64,000 nucleotides of DNA from Bog-756 sp963718405 (GTDB lineage Bacteria; Actinomycetota; Acidimicrobiia; Acidimicrobiales; RAAP-2), in NCBI GenBank assembly GCA_963718405.1, contig CAVQYZ010000004.1, forward strand, positions 248,001 to 312,000, given 5' to 3'. Below the pieces are notes generated by a model. It was not told where the DNA came from and did no database searches. It saw only the letters and a program-made list of their open reading frames with translations. Below, one piece after another: positions 51,783-59,824 of this stretch (position 1 is its first letter; each line of letters opens with the position of its first letter). The position numbers and the translations under genes were made by a program.

Positions 51783-53039
51783 TCAGGTGGCGGTGGCGTC
51801 GTGGCGGTACACCTGCCCGCCCTTCATCACGAAGCGGACGTCCTCGGTCACGGTGATGTCCGCCAACGGATCGCCGGGGACGCCCACCAGGTCGGCGAAG
51901 AGGCCCGGCGCTATGCGCCCCCGGTCGTCGACATCGATGAGCTCGGCCGCCACGGTGGTGGCGGCGCGGATGGCCTGCAAGGGGGTCATGCCCCGGTCGA
52001 CCAGCGCCACCAGCTCTTTGGCGTTCTTGCCGTGGGGGATGGCCGGAGCGTCGGTCCCACATGCGATGCGCGCTCCCCGGGCCACCGCTTTGCGGATGGT
52101 CTCTTTAGCCCGGGGGAACACCTCGGCGGCCTTGGCCTGTAGTTCAGGTGGGGCATGGGACACATCCATGCCGTCGGCCAGGTACGTGGTCGGAACCAGG
52201 AACCTCTCGAGACTGATGAGCAGATCCAGCGTCTCGTCGGTCATCAGCGATCCGTGCTCGATGCAGTCCACGCCGGCCTCGAGGGCCGCCCGGATGCCCT
52301 GGTCGCCGTGGGCATGGGCCGCCACCCGGAGACCGGCCCGGTGGGCTTCGTCCACGATGGCCCGGAGCTCTTCGTCCGAGTACTGCTGGGCACCGGCCGG
52401 ACCGGTGTGCGACATCACCCCGCCCGAGGCACAGACCTTGATCAGGCGGGCCCCGTACTTGATCTGGTAGCGAACGGCCTTGCGCACCTCGCTTATCCCG
52501 TTGGCGATGCCCTCCTCCACGGTCAGGGGCAGGACGTGGGGCGCGAAGGCCTGGAACATGGTCGGATCGAGATGGCCGCCGGTCGGGGTGATGGCATGTC
52601 CGGCCGGAACGACCCGCGGCCCCTCGATCCAACCGAGGTCGATGGCCTTCATGAGGGCCACATCCAACAGCAGTCCGCCGGTCTGGATGAACAGGCCGAG
52701 ATTGCGCACCGTCGTGAATCCGGCCCGGAGGGTCCGGCGGGCGTTGGCCACCGCCCGGAGTGTCCGCACGGCCGGGTCGTCCTGCACCGCCACCAGAGGA
52801 CTGCGGTGATCGGGCCCGCCCAACAGCAGGTTCACCTCCATGTCCATGAGCCCCGGGAGAAGGGTGAGATCGCCGACGTCGATGACCACCGCATCATCGG
52901 GCACCGACGTCGGCGCCACCGCCTCGATGCGCTCGCCGGTGACCAGGAGGTCGCCGGGGGCCACGATCTCCCCGGTCAGGACATCCAGCATTCGGGCGCT
53001 GCGCAGATGGATGTGCTCCGGGGTGCGAGGACGGGGCAT
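51783..53039 (-). CDS. amidohydrolase-superfamily protein with a changed first metal motif
   Basis: 418 residues of the amidohydrolase (imidazolonepropionase/Xaa-Pro-dipeptidase-like) type: VIDVGDLTLLPGLMDMEVNLLLGG, TTVRNLG, YGARLIKVCASGGVMS (metal-bridging Lys), VAAHAHGDQGI, CIEHGSLM, GTDAPAIPHGKNAKEL. The later metal ligands are present. The first motif, normally His-x-His after PGL.D, is Glu-Val-Asn, so metal binding and chemistry may differ. It is alone on this strand, between the TetR gene and the enoyl-CoA hydratase. Confidence 0.85.
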   Translation of the reverse strand: MPRPRTPEHIHLRSARMLDVLTGEIVAPGDLLVTGERIEAVAPTSVPDDAVVIDVGDLTLLPGLMDMEVNLLLGGPDHRSPLVAVQDDPAVRTLRAVANARRTLRAGFTTVRNLGLFIQTGGLLLDVALMKAIDLGWIEGPRVVPAGHAITPTGGHLDPTMFQAFAPHVLPLTVEEGIANGISEVRKAVRYQIKYGARLIKVCASGGVMSHTGPAGAQQYSDEELRAIVDEAHRAGLRVAAHAHGDQGIRAALEAGVDCIEHGSLMTDETLDLLISLERFLVPTTYLADGMDVSHAPPELQAKAAEVFPRAKETIRKAVARGARIACGTDAPAIPHGKNAKELVALVDRGMTPLQAIRAATTVAAELIDVDDRGRIAPGLFADLVGVPGDPLADITVTEDVRFVMKGGQVYRHDATAT

Positions 53040-53068
53040 CGATGAGCTCCTTCGGCGTGGCGGACCTG

Positions 53069-53098
53069 TCTGGAATCCAGATTATCTCAAAACCAATA
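53069..53098. promoter_or_regulatory. inverted repeat and CAAAACCAATA motif in a divergent gap
   Basis: A perfect inverted repeat TCTGGA-A-TCCAGA (53069-53081) is followed by CAAAACCAATA (53088-53098). The same 11-mer, with a similar AATCCA block before it, occurs at 58350-58376. The site lies between the amidohydrolase (minus) and enoyl-CoA hydratase (plus) genes and is the only AT-rich part of the gap. Confidence 0.5.
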
Positions 53099-53198
53099 CT
53101 TCATTACCGGATTACGAGAGGGGCCGTGTCGTGCCAGACTGGGCACCGACGGGCCGTGGGTGCCGGTGATGGGATCGGGCTGAGAGGAGCGGGGTCTG

Positions 53199-53975
53199 AT
53201 GGACGATGAACTCGGTACGTCCTCGCTGCGATTGGAGCGGGACGGGTCGATCGCCTGGTGCGTCATCGATCGGCCCCGGGCCCGGAACGCGCTGACCCCG
53301 GCCATGTACTACGGGCTCAAACGGGCCGTGCGCCTGGTCAACGATGCCCCGGACCTGGCCGCCCTGATCATCACCGGTGTCGACGACGTCTTCGCCCCTG
53401 GCGGTGACCTCGGAGGCCGCTCGGAGCCGGGGGATGCCTTCCCCGAGGCCATGGGGCAGGACGTCCTCCCGTTTGTGGCCATCCGTGACAGCCCGGCCCC
53501 GGTCATCGCCGCCGTCAACGGCATCTGCCAGGCCGGCGGGTTGCTCATCGCCATGATGGCGGACATCGCCGTGGTGAGCGAGCGGGCCACGTTCCGGGTG
53601 CCGGAGCTCCTCCGGGGCATCCCCGACGCCACGTACGTCGCCGCCCTGCCGGTCCATGTGGGGATGGCGGTGGCCCGGGATCTCCTGCTGTCGGCCCGGA
53701 CCTTCGATGCCGCCGAAGCCCTGGCCATGGGGCTGATCGCCCGGGTGGTGCCCCACGACGACCTCCGGGAGGCGGCCACCGCTGCGGCCCATCAGGTCCT
53801 CCGGACCGCTCCGGCGGCGCGGGCCCAGGTCAAACGGATGCTCAACGAGCGTTACGGCATCATCGACTACCCGATGATGTTCTGGGCCCTCGACCACTCC
53901 GACGAGCCCCGGGAGGGGATGCGGGCCTTCATGGAGAAGCGGCCGCCGGCGTGGGTGCCCCCGGACGTAAGTTGA
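53199..53975 (+). CDS. enoyl-CoA hydratase/isomerase family protein
   Basis: 258 residues of the crotonase fold: WCVIDRPRARNALTPAMYYGLKRAV, ALIITGVDDVFAPGGDLGG (oxyanion-hole strand), PVIAAVNGICQAGGLLIAMMADIAVVSERATFRVPELLRGIP with one of the two usual catalytic glutamates (VPEL); the first position (normally GGGxELA) is Leu-rich instead, so it may be an isomerase or another crotonase-type enzyme. RMLNERYGI and the C-terminus follow the family. ATG at 53199 has a GGAGCGGGG site. Confidence 0.88.
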   Translation: MDDELGTSSLRLERDGSIAWCVIDRPRARNALTPAMYYGLKRAVRLVNDAPDLAALIITGVDDVFAPGGDLGGRSEPGDAFPEAMGQDVLPFVAIRDSPAPVIAAVNGICQAGGLLIAMMADIAVVSERATFRVPELLRGIPDATYVAALPVHVGMAVARDLLLSARTFDAAEALAMGLIARVVPHDDLREAATAAAHQVLRTAPAARAQVKRMLNERYGIIDYPMMFWALDHSDEPREGMRAFMEKRPPAWVPPDVS

Positions 53976-54000
53976 GAACGCCAGTCTCTCAGGGTTAGAG
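53972..54000 (+). promoter_or_regulatory. probable promoter of the CoA-transferase/SDR pair
   Basis: -35 TTGAGA (53972-53977, over the hydratase stop), 17-base spacer, -10 TTAGAG (53995-54000). The CoA-transferase GTG is about 115 bases downstream. Confidence 0.45.
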
Positions 54001-54115
54001 TGCACATGCCGATTCTGGGATGCGAGGCTCTGATGGCTCCGGGGTCAGACGGCAGGAGCCTGGGGGATGACGGATCTTCTCCGTCCCGCCGTACGGAGAT
54101 GGTCGGAGGTTGGTA

Positions 54116-55333
54116 GTGACTGCTGTACTGCGGGGCGTCCGGGTCCTCGAGGTGGCCGAGCACACCTTTGTCCCGGCGGCGTCGGCCCTGCTGTCGGACT
54201 GGGGCGCCGAGGTCATCAAGATCGAGCACGTCGAACGCGGTGACGCCATGCGTGGTCTGGCCTCGACCGGTCTGGCCCTGGTGCCGGGCGACGTCCACGC
54301 CCTGTTGGAGCACTCCAACCGCGGGAAGCTGAGCCTGGGGCTCGATCTGGCGTCCCCGGAAGGGCTGGAGATCCTCTACAAGTTGGCCGCCACCGCTGAC
54401 GTGTTCCTCACCAACAAGCTCCCGAGCGTCCGCCAGAAACTCAAGATCGGGGTCGAGGAGATCCGGGCCCACAACCCCGACATCATCTACGTGCGCGGCA
54501 CCGGCCAGGGCGAGCGCGGTCCCGATGCCGACAAGGGTTCCTACGACTCGTTGGCCTTCTGGTCCCGATCGGGCATTGCGGTGGGGGCCCAACGTCCCGA
54601 GTACGAGTTGACCCCCGTCCCACCGGCACCGGGCTTCGGCGACTCCATCGGGGCCATGACCATCGCCGGAGGGATCATGGGGGCGCTCTTCCACCGGGAG
54701 CGCACCGGCGAGGCCACCATCGTGGATGTGTCGCTACTCGGGGTGGGACTGTGGGCCATGGGTCAGGCGGTGGCGCTCTCCCTGGTGCTGGACGTGCCGT
54801 GGAAACCCCCGCCCGACGATCGCCCCTCGTCCAATCCCCTGTCGCGCAATTACAAAACCGAGGACGGTCGGGTCCTGGCCTTCACCTGCCTGCAGCCCGG
54901 CAAGTACTGGCCACTGCTGTGCGAGACGGTCGGCCGTCCGGAGCTGGCCACCGACCCCCGGTTCGTCGACCATGGCTCGCTGATGGCCAACAGCACCGAC
55001 GCCATCGGCATCCTGACCGGGATCTTCGCCTCGGCCACGCTGGACCAGTGGCGGGAACGTCTGGCCACCTTCGCCGGGCAGTGGGCCGTGGTCCAGGACA
55101 CCCTGGAGGCGGCGGCCGATCCACAGACGGCGGCCAACGGCTATGTGCAGGAGTGCCAGACGGCCACAGGCACGCCCTTCCGGCTGGTGGCAGCCCCGGT
55201 GCAGTTCGACGAGGAACCGGCGGCACCGACCCGCGCTCCCGAGTTCAATGAGCACGGCGATACCATCCTGGCCGAGATCGGCTTGGATCCCGATGCCATC
55301 ATCGACCTCAAGATCCGCGGCGTCGTGGCCTGA
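54116..55333 (+). CDS. family III CoA-transferase (CaiB/BaiF type)
   Basis: 405 residues: VLRGVRVLEVAEHTFVPAASALLSDWGAEVIKIEHVERGDAMRGL, LDLASPEGLEILYKLAATADVFLTNKLPSVRQKL, RGTGQGERGPDADKGSYDSLAFWSRSG with the expected catalytic Asp, TIAGGIMGALFHRERTG and NPLSRNYKTEDG. It transfers CoA from one acid to another and would activate a pathway intermediate. GTG 54116 has GGAGG six bases upstream; a TTG two codons earlier is less likely. Confidence 0.9.
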   Translation: MTAVLRGVRVLEVAEHTFVPAASALLSDWGAEVIKIEHVERGDAMRGLASTGLALVPGDVHALLEHSNRGKLSLGLDLASPEGLEILYKLAATADVFLTNKLPSVRQKLKIGVEEIRAHNPDIIYVRGTGQGERGPDADKGSYDSLAFWSRSGIAVGAQRPEYELTPVPPAPGFGDSIGAMTIAGGIMGALFHRERTGEATIVDVSLLGVGLWAMGQAVALSLVLDVPWKPPPDDRPSSNPLSRNYKTEDGRVLAFTCLQPGKYWPLLCETVGRPELATDPRFVDHGSLMANSTDAIGILTGIFASATLDQWRERLATFAGQWAVVQDTLEAAADPQTAANGYVQECQTATGTPFRLVAAPVQFDEEPAAPTRAPEFNEHGDTILAEIGLDPDAIIDLKIRGVVA

Positions 55334-55386
55334 TCGCCTCGAGACCATTCGCCCGAGCACCATCCACACGTAGACAGGAGCAGGAC

Positions 55387-56223
55387 ATGTCGATTGCTGA
55401 TGCATTTCGCTACGACGGGAAGCGGGTCCTGGTGGTCGGAGGGGCCACCGGCATGGGGGCCGCGGCGGCGGAGTTGGTGCAGGATGCCGGGGCTGACGTG
55501 GTGGTGATGGACTTCGCCGACGTCACCCTGCCGGGGGTCACGGCCATCCATGTCAACCTGGCCGATCGGGCCTCCATCGATGCGGCCATCGACGAGTGCG
55601 GTGGGCCGGTGGACGCCCTGCTGTCCTGCGCCGGGGTGGCGGACGGGACCCCCGGCATCGACAAGATCAACTTCCTCGGCCACCGTCACATGATCGACCG
55701 CCTGGTGGCGGAGGGCACCTTGGGCCGGGGCTCGGCCATCGGGTTCATCTCCTCGGCGGCCGGCCTGGGCTGGGAGGCCAACCTGCCCGAGCTGCTGGAG
55801 CTCATCGCCACGCCGGACTTCGACGCCGGAGCGCAGTGGGTGGCGGAGCATGGCAAGGCCGACTACATGTCCATGAAGCAGGCCATCTGCGCCTACGTGG
55901 CCAGTCAGGCCTTCCCCCTGCTGAAGCAGGGAATCCGGATCAACGCCATCTGCCCGGGCCCCACCGAGACGCCCTTGGCCGTGGCCAACAAGGAGACCTG
56001 GTTGGGGTTCGGCGCCGACTACCGGGGTGAGGTGGGGATGGAGGCCTCCACCGCATTCGAGCAGGCCTATCCGCTGGTCTTCCTGTGCAGCGACGCCGCC
56101 TCCGCCATCACCGGGATCACCATGATCACCGACGCCGGCTATATGAGCTCGGGGATCACCGAATCCTTTCCGGATGCCACGCTCATCGCCAAGTTCCTGA
56201 TGGGTCGCGAGCTACCGGCCTGA
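55387..56223 (+). CDS. SDR-family dehydrogenase (3-alpha-HSD-like)
   Basis: 278 residues: VLVVGGATGMGAAAAELVQDAGADVVVMDFAD, LLSCAGVADGTPGIDKINFLGHRHMIDRLVAEG, IGFISSAAGLGW, catalytic DYMSMKQAICAYVASQAF, INAICPGPTETPLA and ITMITDAGYMSSGIT. The shortened first motif region and the long insert after SSAAGLG recall 3-alpha-hydroxysteroid dehydrogenase-type SDRs. The ribosome site is AGGAGCAG. Follows the CoA-transferase by 53 bases. Confidence 0.87.
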   Translation: MSIADAFRYDGKRVLVVGGATGMGAAAAELVQDAGADVVVMDFADVTLPGVTAIHVNLADRASIDAAIDECGGPVDALLSCAGVADGTPGIDKINFLGHRHMIDRLVAEGTLGRGSAIGFISSAAGLGWEANLPELLELIATPDFDAGAQWVAEHGKADYMSMKQAICAYVASQAFPLLKQGIRINAICPGPTETPLAVANKETWLGFGADYRGEVGMEASTAFEQAYPLVFLCSDAASAITGITMITDAGYMSSGITESFPDATLIAKFLMGRELPA

Positions 56224-56259
56224 CCGGCGCAGGGACCGGGGTTCGTTGGCGCGCTGGGC

Positions 56260-57027
56260 TCAGCCGGGCCGGCGGGGCGTCACCGCCACCGAGGGGATAC
56301 AGGCAGTGGCCCCGCACCGGAGCACGGTGTCCACCATCCGCACCAGCTCCTCGACGTCGACCAGGGAACCGCTGAGGTAGTTCCTCCGCTCCCAGATGGG
56401 ATGGAACTCGGCGGCCACGTCCCAGTCCCAGTTGTCGGCGAATCCGGTCACGTTCGGCCCCTCGCCCCCGGCGCAGTCGCCCACGATGACCCGGGTGAAT
56501 CCGACTGCGGGATGCTCGCCCCGCCAGGCCTCGATCATGGTCTCGAGGGCGGCCTTACTGGTGCCGTAGACCCCGAGGCCCGGCCAGGGCGGGGTCATCG
56601 AGCCGCTGATCGACGACAGGTAGGCAGCCACCCCTCGGGTCTCGGTGAGGTGGGGGATGGCCGCTGCCGTGACCAGGGCTGCTCCGATGACGTTGGTGTC
56701 GAAGGTTCGCCGCCAGGTTTCGGCACCGGCATCGATCAACGGGCCGAGCGGCCCGACCCCGGTGGCGTAGATGAGGGCGTCGATGCCACCGAGGCCCTTG
56801 GCCGCCTCGTCGATGGCGCTACGGACGGACTCCTCATCGGTCACGTCGCAGGCGATGGCCAGCGATCCGGGCCCGGCCTCTTTGGCTGCGTCGACCAGAC
56901 GGTCGTGGCGCCGTGCCAGCAGGGCCACGGTGGCGCCCCGCTGACCGAGGCCGGTGGCGATGGAGCGGCCCAAGCCACTCGAGGCCCCGACGACCACTGT
57001 TCTCCGAGAAGGGGTGTCCTCGCTCAT
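56260..57027 (-). CDS. SDR-family dehydrogenase
   Basis: 255 residues: TVVVGASSGLGRSIATGLGQRGATVALLARRHDRL (a basic RR after strand 2, which favours NADP), ALIYATGVGPLGPL, SSISGSMTPPWPGLGVYGTSKAALETMIEAWRGE with the Tyr-Lys pair, and a tail of FHPIWERRNYLSGSLVDVEELVRMVDTVL. ATG 57027 has AGAGGG nearby and lies two bases after the P450 stop, so it is co-transcribed with the P450. The hydroxylated product of that P450 is a plausible substrate. Confidence 0.86.
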   Translation of the reverse strand: MSEDTPSRRTVVVGASSGLGRSIATGLGQRGATVALLARRHDRLVDAAKEAGPGSLAIACDVTDEESVRSAIDEAAKGLGGIDALIYATGVGPLGPLIDAGAETWRRTFDTNVIGAALVTAAAIPHLTETRGVAAYLSSISGSMTPPWPGLGVYGTSKAALETMIEAWRGEHPAVGFTRVIVGDCAGGEGPNVTGFADNWDWDVAAEFHPIWERRNYLSGSLVDVEELVRMVDTVLRCGATACIPSVAVTPRRPG

Positions 57028-57029
57028 GC

Positions 57030-58241
57030 TCAACCCTCTGGGGTGATGACGGGCAGGCTCTCCCAGCCCCGGACCGTTGACGTCCGGGCCTGAACCGCCC
57101 GGTCCCAGTCCACCTCCCAGGTGGGGAAGCGCTGGAGCACTTCGTCGAGGGCGATCCGTCCTTCCAGCCGGGCCAGGGCGGAGCCCAGGCAGAAGTGGAT
57201 CCCATAGCCGAAGGCCAGGTGATGGTCGATGGTCCGGTGCACGTCGAACCGGTCGGCGTCGGGGAACTTGCGCTCGTCGCGGTTACCCGCTGCCGTCAGG
57301 AGGAGGATGGCGCTACCGGCAGGTACTGCCTGTCCGTAGTGCTCGACGTCCTTGGTCACGTACCGGGCCTGTACCGGCGACGGCGACTCGAAGCGCAACA
57401 GCTCCTCGATGGCGTTGGGCACCAGCGTGCGATCCTCCACCAGGGCCTGGCGTTGATCCGGATGATCGGCCAGGACCTTCCCGGTCCATCCGATCAGCCG
57501 AGTGGTGGTCTCATTGCCCGCCGCGGCCAGGAGGTTGACGTAGCCCAGCACCTCCTCGCGGGTCATCCGGCGCACGGTACCGGTCTCGTCCTCGAACTCG
57601 GCGTTGAGCAGATCGGTCATCAGGTCGTCGGAGGGGTGGGTGGCCCGCCACTCGATGTACTCGGCAAAGCCCTCACCCGCCGTCATGCCCTGGGCGTAGG
57701 CCGCGCCGACGTCGGGCATGGCGCTCTCGGTCAGGCGCAGCCCGTCGTCGATGGTGTCGCGGATGGCCTCCTGGTCGCTTTCGGGGATGCCCAACAGCAT
57801 CCCGATGGTGCGCATGGGCATCTGCGCTCCGAGGTCGGCGATGAAGTCGAAGCCCCCCTCTCCCACCAGGGGGTCGAGGCTGCGGGCACAGAACTCGCGG
57901 ATCTTCGGCTCCAGGCCGTTGATGTTGCGGGGGGTGAAGACCCGGGAGAGCAGGCGGCGGTGGATGTGGTGGGTGGGAGGGTCCTCGAAGATGATGGTGC
58001 CGGGCGGCATCTCCATGTCGCTCTTGATGATCTCGAGCAGGGTCCCCTTGCCGGAGATGTAGGTCTCCCAGTCCCTCGAGCACCGGTCGACATCGTCGAA
58101 GCGGCTCACCGCGTAGAAGTCGTAGCGCTCGTTGAAGTAGAGCGGCTGCTCGTCCCGCAGGCGCTTCCAGACCGGGTACGGGTCCGAGTCGATCTCGAAG
58201 TCGTACGGGTCGTAGTAGACGTCGGACTCCATGGTGGTCAT
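57030..58241 (-). CDS. cytochrome P450
   Basis: 403 residues with all P450 hallmarks: I-helix AAAGNETTTRLIGWTG, K-helix ExxR in IEELLRFESPSPVQARYVTKDVEHYG, and heme loop HLAFGYGIHFCLGSALARLEG with the axial Cys. PPTHHIHRRLLSRVFTPRNINGLEPKIREFC matches the bacterial class I type that needs a separate ferredoxin, which is not present nearby. In this context it may hydroxylate a steroid- or terpenoid-like compound. ATG 58241 follows a strong GGAGG. Confidence 0.93.
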   Translation of the reverse strand: MTTMESDVYYDPYDFEIDSDPYPVWKRLRDEQPLYFNERYDFYAVSRFDDVDRCSRDWETYISGKGTLLEIIKSDMEMPPGTIIFEDPPTHHIHRRLLSRVFTPRNINGLEPKIREFCARSLDPLVGEGGFDFIADLGAQMPMRTIGMLLGIPESDQEAIRDTIDDGLRLTESAMPDVGAAYAQGMTAGEGFAEYIEWRATHPSDDLMTDLLNAEFEDETGTVRRMTREEVLGYVNLLAAAGNETTTRLIGWTGKVLADHPDQRQALVEDRTLVPNAIEELLRFESPSPVQARYVTKDVEHYGQAVPAGSAILLLTAAGNRDERKFPDADRFDVHRTIDHHLAFGYGIHFCLGSALARLEGRIALDEVLQRFPTWEVDWDRAVQARTSTVRGWESLPVITPEG

Positions 58242-58349
58242 CCCTGCCCCCCTCCGTGGCGCATGGTGCGCCCTCGCGTGGCGGTCTCTCTGCGCAGTGC
58301 CATTCTTCACCTTTCGCCCTGCAACGGACCGGCTGTTGATCGGCGTAGA
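58242..58349. promoter_or_regulatory. P450 upstream region with an AGTGCCATTCT motif
   Basis: Part of the 386-base divergent gap. AGTGCCATTCT (58296-58306) recurs on the same strand at 58535-58545, nearer the amidohydrolase gene. No further gene is seen here. Confidence 0.4.
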
Positions 58350-58376
58350 AATCCAAATCGGCGTACAAAACCAATA
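58350..58376. promoter_or_regulatory. second copy of the AATCCA ... CAAAACCAATA motif
   Basis: AATCCA (58350-58355) and CAAAACCAATA (58366-58376), similar in order to the site at 53074-53098 but with ten instead of eight bases between the blocks. Likely a regulator or promoter element shared by two divergent gene pairs. Confidence 0.45.
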
Positions 58377-58512
58377 TGGCACAAATACAAGAAGCGCGTT
58401 CTCAGTGCCCCGGGGCTGTCAGGTGCAACGGAAAGGGTTACCGGCCGGCTCCGGAGACGGCGTCCGGGGCGGCACCGGGCGGCAGCCGGCTGGTGGCGCG
58501 CCATCGGGAAGA

Positions 58513-58545
58513 AATGGTACTCTCATCTCTACATAGTGCCATTCT
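58513..58545. promoter_or_regulatory. inverted repeat and AGTGCCATTCT motif upstream of the ACMSD-like gene
   Basis: AATGGTAC (58513-58520) and GTGCCATT (58536-58543) form an imperfect inverted repeat with one mismatched pair and a 15-base centre. AGTGCCATTCT (58535-58545) repeats the motif at 58296-58306. Confidence 0.45.
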
Positions 58546-58627
58546 CACGAGGGGGGACGGCACCGTGATTGCTGCATGATTCTCGGTCGGGGGACCACTC
58601 GATCGAAGCGGATCCGGAGGAAGAGCC

Positions 58628-59824
58628 ATGTCGAAGCCCGCGCTGAGCATCCCGTTGTTCGATGCCGACAACCATCTCTACGAAACCCGCGACGCCCTGA
58701 CCAAGTACCTGCCCGAGCGGTACCGGGGCGCCATCGACTACGTCGAGGTCCGGGGTCGCACCAAAATCGTCATCCGGGGCCAGATCAGTGAGTACATCCC
58801 CAATCCCACCTTCGAGGTGGTGGCCCGTCCCGGGGCCCAGGAGGACTACTTCCGCCTGGGGAATCCGGAGGGAAAGAGCCGTCGGGAGATCTTCGGGGAG
58901 CCCATGAAGGCCATCCCGGCCTTTCGGGGCCCCGAGGCCCGGCTCGAGCTCATGAATGAACAGGGCATCGACCGCGCCCTGATGTTCCCGACCCTGGCCA
59001 GCCTGGTCGAGGAGCGGATGCGCGACGACCCCGAGCTCACCCACGCCGTCATCCATGCTCTCAACCAATGGCTCCACGAGACGTGGTCGTTCGACTACGA
59101 GGGTCGCATCTTCGCCACCCCGGTGATCACCCTGCCCATCGTGGAGCGGGCCATCGAAGAGCTGGAGTGGGTGGTGGAGCGAGGCGCCCGGGTCGTGCTC
59201 ATCAGGCCGGCGCCGGTGGCGGGCTACCGGGGACCCCGCTCCTTCGGCCTGGAAGAGTTCGATCCGTTCTGGCAGAAGGTCGTCGACCACGACATTCTCG
59301 TGGCCATGCACTCCTCGGACAGCGGGTACGAGCGGTACGCCAACGACTGGATGGGCAGTAACTCCGAGATGCTCCCGTTCCAACCGCAGGCCTTCCGGAT
59401 GCTGTCGGCCTGGCGCCCGGTGGAGGACGCCGTATCCGCTCTGGTCTGTCACGGCGCCTTGTCACGGTTCCCGACGCTCAAGGTGGCGGTGATCGAAAAC
59501 GGCAGCAGTTGGGTCGAGCCGCTGTTGAAGAACATGGCCGATGTGTACAAGAAGATGCCCCAGGAGTTCCTCGAGGATCCGGTCGAGGTCATCAAGCGCA
59601 ACATCTACATCAGCCCGTTCTGGGAGGAGGACCTCGGCGCTCTGGCCGAGCTCATCGGGGTCGAACACGTGCTGTTCGGCTCGGACTATCCCCACCCCGA
59701 GGGCCTGGCCGATCCGGCCACCTACGTGGACGAGCTGGAGGGCCTGGACGAGGACGCCGTGCGCAGCATCATGGGAGGGAACCTGGCGCGGTTGATGAAC
59801 GTCTCCGACCTCGTCACCCGATGA
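58628..59824 (+). CDS. amidohydrolase family 2 protein (ACMSD-like)
   Basis: 398 residues: LFDADNHLYETRDALTKYLPERYRG, EARLELMNEQGIDRALMFPTLASLVEERM, ARVVLIRPAPVAGYRGPRS, LVAMHSSDSGYERYANDWMG, VICHG-like ALVCHGALSRFPTLKVAVIENG, and HVLFGSDYPHPEGLADP with the metal-binding Asp. The family (aminocarboxymuconate-semialdehyde-decarboxylase-like) has decarboxylases and hydrolases; this 'DADNHLYE' form is the actinobacterial catabolic type. It overlaps the next ligase by 4 bp (ATGA). The ATG has a GGAGGAAG site. Confidence 0.9.
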   Translation: MSKPALSIPLFDADNHLYETRDALTKYLPERYRGAIDYVEVRGRTKIVIRGQISEYIPNPTFEVVARPGAQEDYFRLGNPEGKSRREIFGEPMKAIPAFRGPEARLELMNEQGIDRALMFPTLASLVEERMRDDPELTHAVIHALNQWLHETWSFDYEGRIFATPVITLPIVERAIEELEWVVERGARVVLIRPAPVAGYRGPRSFGLEEFDPFWQKVVDHDILVAMHSSDSGYERYANDWMGSNSEMLPFQPQAFRMLSAWRPVEDAVSALVCHGALSRFPTLKVAVIENGSSWVEPLLKNMADVYKKMPQEFLEDPVEVIKRNIYISPFWEEDLGALAELIGVEHVLFGSDYPHPEGLADPATYVDELEGLDEDAVRSIMGGNLARLMNVSDLVTR

